Assembly (NCBI GenBank): GCA_001421095.1 | Contig: LIIK01000028.1 | Location: 1 to 31,450 of the forward strand | Length of the DNA: 31,450 bases | From: Candidatus [Bacteroides] periocalifornicus | GTDB taxonomy: Bacteria > Bacteroidota > Bacteroidia > Bacteroidales > CAJPTX01 | Direction of reading: 5' to 3' | Shown here: positions 13,216 to 20,477 of the stretch, piece after piece | Position numbering within the stretch: the stretch's first letter is position 1 | Layout: every line of letters begins with the position of its first letter | The notes under the pieces: model-generated | Databases searched by the model: none | Seen by the model: the letters and a program-made list of their open reading frames with translations, nothing else | Told to the model about the DNA's origin: nothing | Program-made: the position numbers and the translations under genes

Positions 13216-15972
13216 ATGCGGATATATGTACGCACGGTGTTGGGCATGATTATTCTGGGTCTATTCATCTGCCAACCAGCAAGATCCCAGATTGTATTCG
13301 GTAGCGGGGAGAGCGATAAGATAACCGGCATGGTGGAGGATCAGAATCGGGTTTCTATCCCCTACGCCACGGTGCTGCTGGTGAATCCTGCCGATTCTAC
13401 CGTGGTGCAGCACACCCAGAGCGGGGAGCATGGGTGGTTCGAGATTGAGAAATACGGGGCAACGAACAAGTGGCTACAGGTGCATGCGCTGGGCTACTAC
13501 ACCGAGACGATGACGCTAACGGCGCCCCTCAAGCCGGTCTACGTGTTCAAGATGCGCGAGGATCCCAAGGAGATTGCGGCGGTGCGCATAGAGGCTCGCC
13601 GGCGGGGTATGAAGATTACGGGCGACACGGTGAAGTATAATATAAAGGCGTACCTCACTGGCAATGAGCGCTCTCTGGGCGATCTTCTCGCGCAGCTCCC
13701 GGGCCTTAAGGTGAGCGAGAGTGGCCGTGTAACCGCCCAGGGGAAGCCTGTGGAGAAGATCCTATTCAATGGGCGCGACCTCTTTGGCACGAATGTGACG
13801 ATGGCGACCCAGCATGTGAGTGCCGAGGTGGCCGATAGTGTGGCGGTAATCCACGGCTACAGCGAGTACGACCTCCGCAAAGGGTTTGAGAGCTCAGACA
13901 AGACGGTGATAGATGTGGCGGTGAAGCCCAGCATGTGGAACAAGCTCACTGGCGAGGTGGAGGTCGGCTATGGCTACAAGCATGTCTATACTGGGCGAGC
14001 TATGGCGATGTACATCGGGCAAAAACACATGTTTGCGGGGGTGGCGGCCACCAATCGGAATACGGGTGATCCTTCATTTTCGGGTGCCGATTTCCTTGGG
14101 CTTCAGGGGGGAATGGACAATATGCAGAGCCTCCCCACCAATACGCTACTCTGGCAACTGGCCTCGCCACCCCGGGATTCCTATCGGCTTCGCACGGCCT
14201 TTGGCTCACTCTACTACACCTACAATAAGCCCGATACGGTGAAGGTGAATGCGGGGCTGCTGGTGGCTGAGGGCAAGGTGGGCTCCCGTAGCAGTACCGA
14301 TTACCACGTGCTGCACGGCCTGGATTCTGGCCAAACGCTTAGCACAGTGGATAGCCGATTGAGCTACTACCGCGGGGTTTTCGGCATGCTGGGTATCAGC
14401 TACACGCCAAATCGCTACCAGCTTTGGCGGTATGCCATTGCTAGCACCCTGAGCCGGGAACAGGACGACCATCTGGCGGGCGATCTACTCGTTTCTCGAG
14501 TGCTACAGTCTGCCGAACTGACTACCAATAGCCCTTTCTACCTGCAGCAAGATCTCATGGGCAACATCAAGCTGGGTAAGCATCTGCTTGAGGCTAAATT
14601 TACACATTCGTATCTTAAAGAACAGCCTGTCTATGGCTTGAAATCAGATTCTCTAATCCTGCCCTTACTTGCACCTAGAGTGGGTGGTTTGCATAGGGTA
14701 GACCACCTCTCTACCACGCAGGACCACCAGCTGAAGGGGGTGCTTTCGGCCAAATTCCGCTTGCTGGAGAGTCAGTTCCTCGAGGTGGGCTTGCGTAGCT
14801 CTACAACCCTTCGCCGATTTACCAGCCAATTTAGCAGCCCAGACGGGGCGATTGCGGATCGTGCTATACCCAATATAGGGCGGCTTACCAGCAGCAATGA
14901 TGCGGACCTGCTCCGAACCACTACCACCCTGCTGGTGGCTTGGCGTAAAACCAAAGGTTTTGTTCGTTTCAGGCTTGAGGGGGATGCGAATCTACTTGCC
15001 TATCGATACGCCCAGGTGACCCATACAGAGCCGCTCGCATCCCAGCCGTACCTGACCTTTAGCGGGTCGTTGGATTTCAATTTCACCCAGCAGAATCGTT
15101 TGAGTCTCAGCGCGGGGTTACGACGCCAAGAGACACAGCTGGACTGGGTGCTGGAGGGCTACGTACCCATGAGCTACCGCATGCTACGGCATAGGGATTT
15201 CAGCCGCCCATTTACACACATCACATTGGAGCCCTATGCGAGCATCGGCGGGCGGCTTAGCGATGAGGAGGGTAAATGGAGTCTGTACGGAAGTGTGGAT
15301 TATTCTCGTGATGAGGATTTCAGCCAGAGCGCGTTAAGGTGGGGTATGCTTACGCTCTATGCGCCGTATACCACTACCCACGGGCATAGTGGGCGTGCCT
15401 CATTGAGAGGAAATTACCAGGTGGGGGCGTTCTGGAACCTTAGCGGTTGGGCATCGCTGTCTGCACGTAAGGGAGAGGTGGTGTATGGGAGCGAATTCTC
15501 GCAGCATCGCCAGGGAGGGGTGGATCTACTGGCCTCGGTGCGAAGTAGCTACTCTACGCCCTTCAATGTGAGCTTTTCGGGTAGCTGGGCGCGCACGGGC
15601 TTTGGTATAGCCGAGAGTCCGCTGTGGTTCTCTGAGGCTTGGAGTTGCCAGGCTCGGCTCATCTACAAGCGGAATCCGATACGCGGCACGCTAACTGTTG
15701 GCTATGAACAGCCCGAATCGCTGCTCAACGCACGGGCCAACTGGGTGGCTGATGCGGAGCTTGCCTACACATTCTGGAAAGGGATGTCGGTCATTCTCGT
15801 CGGTAGGCGACTGCTGAATTTAGACGAGAGCCGGTGGCGCGAGGTGGATTTTGGCTCGCTCTACCAAACAGAGCGTGTGTATTCGCGTATCCCAGGCTAC
15901 GTGATGGTGAAGCTCCGCTGGGAGTTCGGCAAGCCGAGCAGCGAGCGTCGGGCAGTGGTGATAATGCGGTAG
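13216..15972 (+). CDS. TonB-receptor-like outer-membrane beta-barrel protein (918 aa)
   Basis: A signal peptide (about 1-25, ending QPARSQ) leads to a CarboxypepD_reg-like domain (about 34-115: ITGMVEDQNRVSIPYATVLLV). A plug-like domain follows (about 120-225, with GDLLAQLPGLKVSESGRV and EKILFNGRDLFG), then a barrel of about 690 residues. This is the longest of the four such barrels here. The gap to the VKOR gene is 82 bp with no promoter or terminator that I can see, so co-transcription is plausible. The substrate is not visible in the sequence; it could pass or recognise the mature peptide. Confidence 0.88.
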   Translation: MRIYVRTVLGMIILGLFICQPARSQIVFGSGESDKITGMVEDQNRVSIPYATVLLVNPADSTVVQHTQSGEHGWFEIEKYGATNKWLQVHALGYYTETMTLTAPLKPVYVFKMREDPKEIAAVRIEARRRGMKITGDTVKYNIKAYLTGNERSLGDLLAQLPGLKVSESGRVTAQGKPVEKILFNGRDLFGTNVTMATQHVSAEVADSVAVIHGYSEYDLRKGFESSDKTVIDVAVKPSMWNKLTGEVEVGYGYKHVYTGRAMAMYIGQKHMFAGVAATNRNTGDPSFSGADFLGLQGGMDNMQSLPTNTLLWQLASPPRDSYRLRTAFGSLYYTYNKPDTVKVNAGLLVAEGKVGSRSSTDYHVLHGLDSGQTLSTVDSRLSYYRGVFGMLGISYTPNRYQLWRYAIASTLSREQDDHLAGDLLVSRVLQSAELTTNSPFYLQQDLMGNIKLGKHLLEAKFTHSYLKEQPVYGLKSDSLILPLLAPRVGGLHRVDHLSTTQDHQLKGVLSAKFRLLESQFLEVGLRSSTTLRRFTSQFSSPDGAIADRAIPNIGRLTSSNDADLLRTTTTLLVAWRKTKGFVRFRLEGDANLLAYRYAQVTHTEPLASQPYLTFSGSLDFNFTQQNRLSLSAGLRRQETQLDWVLEGYVPMSYRMLRHRDFSRPFTHITLEPYASIGGRLSDEEGKWSLYGSVDYSRDEDFSQSALRWGMLTLYAPYTTTHGHSGRASLRGNYQVGAFWNLSGWASLSARKGEVVYGSEFSQHRQGGVDLLASVRSSYSTPFNVSFSGSWARTGFGIAESPLWFSEAWSCQARLIYKRNPIRGTLTVGYEQPESLLNARANWVADAELAYTFWKGMSVILVGRRLLNLDESRWREVDFGSLYQTERVYSRIPGYVMVKLRWEFGKPSSERRAVVIMR

Positions 15973-16062
15973 GGGAATTGGCTGTTCGGGTGCAGAGCGA
16001 GGGGGTAGCTCTGCGTCCGTTCTGGTTATGAGATCGTATAAATCCTATGGTGCGCGGCATCG

Positions 16063-16111
16063 ATACAGAGATCTGGAAGATAAAAACGGATTATTTCAGG
16101 GATCTCTGTAT
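16063..16111. promoter_or_regulatory. Inverted repeat upstream of the LuxR-type gene
   Basis: ATACAGAGATC (16063-16073) and its exact complement GATCTCTGTAT (16101-16111) are 27 nt apart, ending 28 nt before the -7 box at 16139. A candidate operator or cruciform. A separate 7-bp dyad (GCAGAGC/GCTCTGC, 15992-16014) lies behind the barrel gene and lacks a T run. Confidence 0.4.
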
Positions 16112-16138
16112 TATCCAATAGGGCAATGGAAAATAAAC

Positions 16139-16146
16139 TAACTTTG
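16139..16146 (+). promoter_or_regulatory. Bacteroidetes -7 box for the LuxR-type gene
   Basis: TAACTTTG matches TAnnTTTG and lies 37 nt before ATG 16184. The same TAACTTTGCCGC string is found before lipoprotein 1 (7517). Confidence 0.55.
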
Positions 16147-16183
16147 CCGCTGGTTTTGGGTAGGTAGTAGACTTTTTGGGAAA

Positions 16184-16942
16184 ATGGGGAAAAGTAACGA
16201 AGGCATAAAAAGATCGATTCAGATTTCTCGAACTCTGGGCGAAGGTATTTCGCAAGATTGCTCTCTATGTAGTAGACAATTATTGGATTCCATATCAAAG
16301 TTAAATGACAGGCGTATCTTTTTGTTGGAACTTAATAGTCTTCGTACATTTCGCCTCTCCAAAACACCTCTTCTTGGTGCATTATTAGAATCTGACCTTC
16401 CGCAGGAATGGGAAAAGAAATGGCGAGTGCTATTTTCTGACGAAGAGTTCCGCTTTATGCGAGAGGTACATGGGCGGTATATCCAGATTTTTATGTCCGA
16501 ATCTGGCGGTAATGAGAATGGTCTTATTTGCTCTTATACGTTATTGCTACGGCTAAGAGACCATCATCAAATTTTTGTCAATCACCAGATTAGTCCTCTA
16601 GAATTTGGAGACGCACGCTCTCGACTATTCGTTATGATTGCCTCGGTGTCCTCAAGAGCCCAGAGGTGCGCCATCATCTATCACAAGGACACTGGGAGTG
16701 GAGAGGCGTATCAGCAAGAAAATTGGCGGAAGTACCAATTTCCAAGGCTTACCCAGAGGGAAAAGATGATGGTGATATGGGGCTATCAGGGGTACACTGT
16801 AGAGCAGATGGCCGAGGCCCTGTGCCTTTCGGTTGCAGCAATAAAGAAATGTCGAAGTGAGCTGATAGAGAAACTAGAGGCTCCAAATATGACATCGGCC
16901 ATAGCCTTCGCGAGGCAGCATCACCTGCTTGATCTCGAATAG
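16184..16942 (+). CDS. LuxR-type transcriptional regulator
   Basis: The product has 252 residues. The C-terminus (about 185-245) is a LuxR/GerE helix-turn-helix: LTQREKMMVIWGYQGYTVEQMAEALCLSVAAIKKCRSEL in overview, here split as LTxRE start, the YTVEQMAEALCLS helix-turn and the VAAIKKCRSEL recognition helix. The N-terminal 170 residues have no phospho-receiver signs and no membrane segment; a CSLC pair is at 26-29. A PAS-like or other sensor fold is possible. It has its own promoter and lies between two barrel genes, so it may control the peptide region. Base use is more AT-rich than that of the flanking barrel genes, as for the peptide genes. Confidence 0.8.
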   Translation: MGKSNEGIKRSIQISRTLGEGISQDCSLCSRQLLDSISKLNDRRIFLLELNSLRTFRLSKTPLLGALLESDLPQEWEKKWRVLFSDEEFRFMREVHGRYIQIFMSESGGNENGLICSYTLLLRLRDHHQIFVNHQISPLEFGDARSRLFVMIASVSSRAQRCAIIYHKDTGSGEAYQQENWRKYQFPRLTQREKMMVIWGYQGYTVEQMAEALCLSVAAIKKCRSELIEKLEAPNMTSAIAFARQHHLLDLE

Positions 16943-17143
16943 GCGGGGCTGGTTGTAGATTCTTGCTGATTGGCATTGGCTTGACATTCAATACCAAGGC
17001 GTGCTCATTTTCAGAATGCTCTACGAGCTTTTGAAAGGGAAGGGGGGAGTTTTAGAGGAGCATTTTGTGAATTTGTATACTTTGGTATACCTGTAGTGTC
17101 AGAAAAGCCCTCTACCTTTGCGGTTGGAAACTAGTTTCTTTTT
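16943..17143. other. Intergenic regulatory stretch before the SPASM gene
   Basis: It holds two copies of the self-complementary GTATAC in direct phase 10 bp apart (17075-17080 and 17085-17090), then a TACCTTTG -7 box at 17113-17120 with the GTG start 24 nt after it. I see no trace of a radical SAM core (no CxxxCxxC) in any plus-strand frame. Confidence 0.4.
17113..17120 (+). promoter_or_regulatory. Bacteroidetes -7 box for the SPASM gene
   Basis: TACCTTTG, an exact TAnnTTTG match, lies 24 nt before GTG 17144. This argues that the short gene is expressed on its own rather than being only a tail. Confidence 0.5.
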
Positions 17144-17554
17144 GTGCTAACAGTGGAAGATGAAAAGTACCGCACGGCTAAAGGCGGTAGTCAGAATTTT
17201 GAGGGGGCGATCTGCTCGGCTAATATGACCAATATGGTTATTCTTCCCGATGGGAGGGTAACTATCTGTGAGCAGCTCTATTGGCATCCTAACTTCATAA
17301 TTGGCGATATTCGACAAAACAGCATTTCTGAGATATGGAATTCCCCAGGGGCTCTCGATATATGGCATCGTAAACAATCATCGTTAACTCCGAAGAGCCC
17401 ATGTAGCCGATGCGCCGATTTCACCTCCTGTTTCGAAGCCTCTAATCGGTGCTATGCCAATATCATGAAGGCCTACGGGACTTCTAATTACGATTTTCCA
17501 GATCCACGATGCCACCTTGCTCCTAAATTTACACACACTATCAACCATGAGTAG
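17144..17554 (+). CDS. Stand-alone SPASM domain protein (no radical SAM core)
   Basis: This 136-residue protein has a complete SPASM pattern. The first pair is C24-x12-G-x4-C (ending DGRVTIC). Then come CSRC-x5-C, another Cys six residues later (NRC) and a final Cys in PDPRC, seven in all. SPASM domains bind auxiliary [4Fe-4S] clusters at the end of radical SAM peptide maturases, which have about 350-450 residues. Here the first 300 are missing and a stop in frame lies at 17132. GTG 17144 is the only good start. Its last codons overlap the start of the 808-residue barrel (ATGAGTAG). It may be a remnant kept as a leader cistron, or a real auxiliary-cluster protein working with a maturase elsewhere. 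Confidence 0.7.
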   Translation: MLTVEDEKYRTAKGGSQNFEGAICSANMTNMVILPDGRVTICEQLYWHPNFIIGDIRQNSISEIWNSPGALDIWHRKQSSLTPKSPCSRCADFTSCFEASNRCYANIMKAYGTSNYDFPDPRCHLAPKFTHTINHE

Positions 17555-19943
17555 ATTTTTTCTCCCCATTCTGTTCCTTTGCGCCTTCTCCCCGTTCACC
17601 CTCTTTGCCCAAAGCAATAAGGGGAAGATCGCAGGTGCTATACAGAGTAGCGATGCCAGGCCTCTCCACTATGCCACGGTCTACCTTGCGAGCGATTCCA
17701 CGGCCAGCAAGGTATTCGCCAATACGGTAACCGATAGCAAGGGTAAATACCAGCTGGAGGCCACTGAGGGTGTGTATACCCTCGGGGTGAGCTACCTTGG
17801 CTATGCGCCCCACTACCAACAGGTAGAGATTAAGGCGGGTGGAAGTGTGGATATTGAACCCATAACGCTGGTGGAGACCAACCAGGAGCTGCAGACGGTG
17901 GTGGTGCAGGGCAAGGCCATGAATGTGCGCACCCAGCCCGATGGATTCTCTGTGGATGTAACCCGTCTGCGCCAAAAGAGCAACGATGCCCTCGACCTCC
18001 TCCGCCAGCTGCCCAACGTACAGGTGAAGGGCGACAACCTCTCGGTGGTAGGCAAAGAGCATGTGGTGGTGAAGATTGGCAATGTGCTGCAACGGGTGAG
18101 TGAGGGGGAACTCTCTGAGGTCCTCAAGCGATACGATGCCAACCTGATCCAGCGTGTGGAAGTCCTCACGCAGCCCCCGTTGAAGTATGATCCGGACGGG
18201 AACACCGCAATGATAATCCTCCACACCTCGTCGGTCTTTCGCGAATACATGGGGGGCAACGTAGGCACGGAGTTCATGTACGCCCCGTTCCACAATTACC
18301 GATACGCTGGCTTCGCCTCGTTGCTCTACAATCGTGGCAAGCTTTTCTGGACCTTAGGTGGCTATGGCAATGAGGTTGGGATTGGGCATCAGGAGGATGT
18401 GAGCTATCACTATCAGGATAGGATCTATAGGGTTACCACGCCCTCATACGGGCCTACCAACCATGCAGGGGGCAATGCCACTGTGCAATACCAGTACTCC
18501 CCCCGTGGACATGTGGGGCTGATGGGGCGCTATGACTGGATGCGTCGCTCAGTGCTGGAGGAGAGCCATGAGGAGACCCTCCCCCAAGCGCTGGGTATCC
18601 CAGAGGTCTTCGGGCGGAACGATTACCGCTACCGAGGCCCTCAGCTCTCATCTAACGCCTACTGGGAGCACGGCTTTGGGCGTGCGAATACCGTGTGGCT
18701 GGAGGCATCCTACTTCTACAAGCAGGAGAGTACGAATATCGATTACGCCGGGCGAAATGCCGCAACGCTCCCAGCCTTTTTCACCTTTGAGGATCGGGAT
18801 AGGATTGCCACCTCCGGGATAGGGCTCAACCATGACTACTCGTTCAGCCTTGACACCGCAGATCGCTACAAGCTGGATTTTGGGGTGAAAGGGCTCTGGA
18901 GCAACACGGCGAATGACCGCTCGCATGGGCAGGTTCATATGGCTGACCCCAACGAGACCTTCAACCAGCAGAATGCCGTTGTAATGCGCGAGCTGGTGGT
19001 GTCGCCCTATATCAGCGCTACGCTAAGGTTCAATGATCGCGTGTGGATGCGTGTGGGGCTACGCACCACCACCGTGGGGAATGCGCTCACACAACGAGGG
19101 CTTCCAGATAACCCGTTACGTTTCCGCACGGAGTGGTTACCCTCATTGCACACAGCCTACACATTCCCTGGCGACCACAAGCTCTCTTTCACCATCAATT
19201 CCTCCATTGAGCAGCCGAAGTTCAGCAGCCTCAATCCCTTCGAGTGGCGGGTGAATCGGCAGACTATTCTCCTCGGCAACCCCAATCTCCACCCTTCCAC
19301 AGCCTATAGCTACCGTCTAGGCTATAGTTGGCGTGGGCGTTGGACTGTGTCTGCCAACGTATGGCAGCAGTTTGGCCTCATCAATTCGGTAGCCACGTTC
19401 AAAGATGGGACAGTCTACCAGCAAACCCAGAATGCGCAGGATGGGCTATACGCAGGTGGGCGGGCTAGCTACTACTACGATGGCCTGAGCTGGATGGAGG
19501 TCACACTGGCGGGGTCCTATGGCTACACCCGTTACTGGGGCACTATTCCCAATCTGCCCCGAGTAGTGGAGGGGAGACAGTGGGGAGTCTCTGCATCGTT
19601 TGACTTCACGTTCAACAGCAGTCGCACGCTTTCGGGCTACCTTTACACCGAGTATGTAGGGCGTAGGTACAAGGCTACAGGGAGCATCGAACCCACCTAC
19701 AGCATACAGCCTGGGATCTACTGGAGTCTCTTCAAACGTCGGCTATTCATAAGCCTTGCTGGGATGGGGCTAATTGCGCCTCGATTCAAAGGAGAGAGCA
19801 AGCGTGAGGGCTACACCATTGTCTACAACAACCGGTACGACTTCCCGACGATCTACCTCTCGGTTCGCTACCGATTCTCCAACGGGAAGGATCAGACGAC
19901 CCGGCGGGAGATGACGACCCGGGAGGTGGAGATGCGGTACTAA
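17547..19943 (+). CDS. TonB-receptor-like outer-membrane beta-barrel protein (798 aa)
   Basis: I start at ATG 17547, which begins a clean signal peptide (MSRFFLPILFLCAFSPFTLFAQ); the frame is open ten codons upstream, but those overlap the SPASM gene. A CarboxypepD_reg-like domain follows (about 25-110: KIAGAIQSSDARPLHYATVYL), then a plug-like part (about 115-215: ALDLLRQLPNVQVKGDNLSVV) and a barrel of about 580 residues ending in a charged TTREVEMRY. The start overlaps the SPASM stop by 8 bp, so translation is probably coupled. A strong terminator follows. Confidence 0.88.
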   Translation: MSRFFLPILFLCAFSPFTLFAQSNKGKIAGAIQSSDARPLHYATVYLASDSTASKVFANTVTDSKGKYQLEATEGVYTLGVSYLGYAPHYQQVEIKAGGSVDIEPITLVETNQELQTVVVQGKAMNVRTQPDGFSVDVTRLRQKSNDALDLLRQLPNVQVKGDNLSVVGKEHVVVKIGNVLQRVSEGELSEVLKRYDANLIQRVEVLTQPPLKYDPDGNTAMIILHTSSVFREYMGGNVGTEFMYAPFHNYRYAGFASLLYNRGKLFWTLGGYGNEVGIGHQEDVSYHYQDRIYRVTTPSYGPTNHAGGNATVQYQYSPRGHVGLMGRYDWMRRSVLEESHEETLPQALGIPEVFGRNDYRYRGPQLSSNAYWEHGFGRANTVWLEASYFYKQESTNIDYAGRNAATLPAFFTFEDRDRIATSGIGLNHDYSFSLDTADRYKLDFGVKGLWSNTANDRSHGQVHMADPNETFNQQNAVVMRELVVSPYISATLRFNDRVWMRVGLRTTTVGNALTQRGLPDNPLRFRTEWLPSLHTAYTFPGDHKLSFTINSSIEQPKFSSLNPFEWRVNRQTILLGNPNLHPSTAYSYRLGYSWRGRWTVSANVWQQFGLINSVATFKDGTVYQQTQNAQDGLYAGGRASYYYDGLSWMEVTLAGSYGYTRYWGTIPNLPRVVEGRQWGVSASFDFTFNSSRTLSGYLYTEYVGRRYKATGSIEPTYSIQPGIYWSLFKRRLFISLAGMGLIAPRFKGESKREGYTIVYNNRYDFPTIYLSVRYRFSNGKDQTTRREMTTREVEMRY

Positions 19944-19964
19944 TCAATGTGGGCGAGGCCAAAA

Positions 19965-19998
19965 GAAAAAGGCGCAGGGTTACCCTGCGCCCTTTTTT
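19965..19998 (+). terminator. Terminator behind the 798-aa barrel gene
   Basis: GGCGCAGGGT and its complement ACCCTGCGCC (19971-19991) with A's before and CTTTTTTG after. A strong rho-independent hairpin that ends the plus-strand block. Confidence 0.9.
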
Positions 19999-20035
19999 GT
20001 GAATATTCCAGAGTGCGTTCTCTCAGAAAACGGCG

Positions 20036-20043
20036 TACCTTTG
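20036..20043 (+). promoter_or_regulatory. Bacteroidetes -7 box of the decayed DUF262 gene
   Basis: TACCTTTG, 24 nt before ATG 20068. Confidence 0.5.
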
Positions 20044-20067
20044 TATGCGAGAAATAGACGATGCGGA

Positions 20068-20474
20068 ATGAGAGAAAATAAAGTGGAGGTCAAGGCTATC
20101 GGCGATCTGCTTGGGAAGCACTTCTACATCCCGAGCTACCAGCGGGGCTACCGTTGGACGGAACAGCAGATACACGATCTGCTGGGGGATATTGCGACCT
20201 TCGGGCAGCAGAGCCTGCGGGGTGGGGGGGGAAGCGGGTTTCTACTGCCTCCAGCCCCTACGGTTGGGATATTCGCTTCACCTACAGCGGGAAACGATTC
20301 TGCTGGCACAGGGACGACCATGTCTACCCGCTGAAAGAAGATAAGTGGGTGAAAAGGTCAGAGCAAACTGATACATCGCGCTATTACTGTTTCGATGGGA
20401 CGAAATGCGCAGATAGGGCAGAGTTCCTAGCCAAACTAGACAAGTATGCCCAGTACGCCCAGTACGCAGAGTAA
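20068..20474 (+). pseudogene. Decayed DUF262 (GmrSD-type) gene
   Basis: The first about 45 residues from ATG 20068 are a clear DUF262 start (VKAIGDLLGKHFYIPSYQRGYRWTEQQIHDLLGDI). Then the frame is lost at a poly-G tract (20224-20231): the typical FYCLQPL block appears in a second frame (about 20240-20265) and the closing part (WDIRFTYSG to the stop at 20474) in a third. Normal members have 500 or more residues, so most of the gene is gone by deletion and shifts. DUF262 proteins include ParB/Srx-like nucleases and GmrSD restriction enzymes; this copy should be inactive. The 3' end has a short tandem repeat (CAGTACGC). Confidence 0.75.
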
Positions 20475-20477
20475 GCC

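Noticed and set aside
17016..17096. A 26-residue open frame (MLYELLKGKGG...) that could be a tiny GG peptide
   Set aside because: The leader would have only 11 residues and lacks the L, E, M, I pattern of peptides A and B; no ribosome-binding sequence or promoter precedes it.
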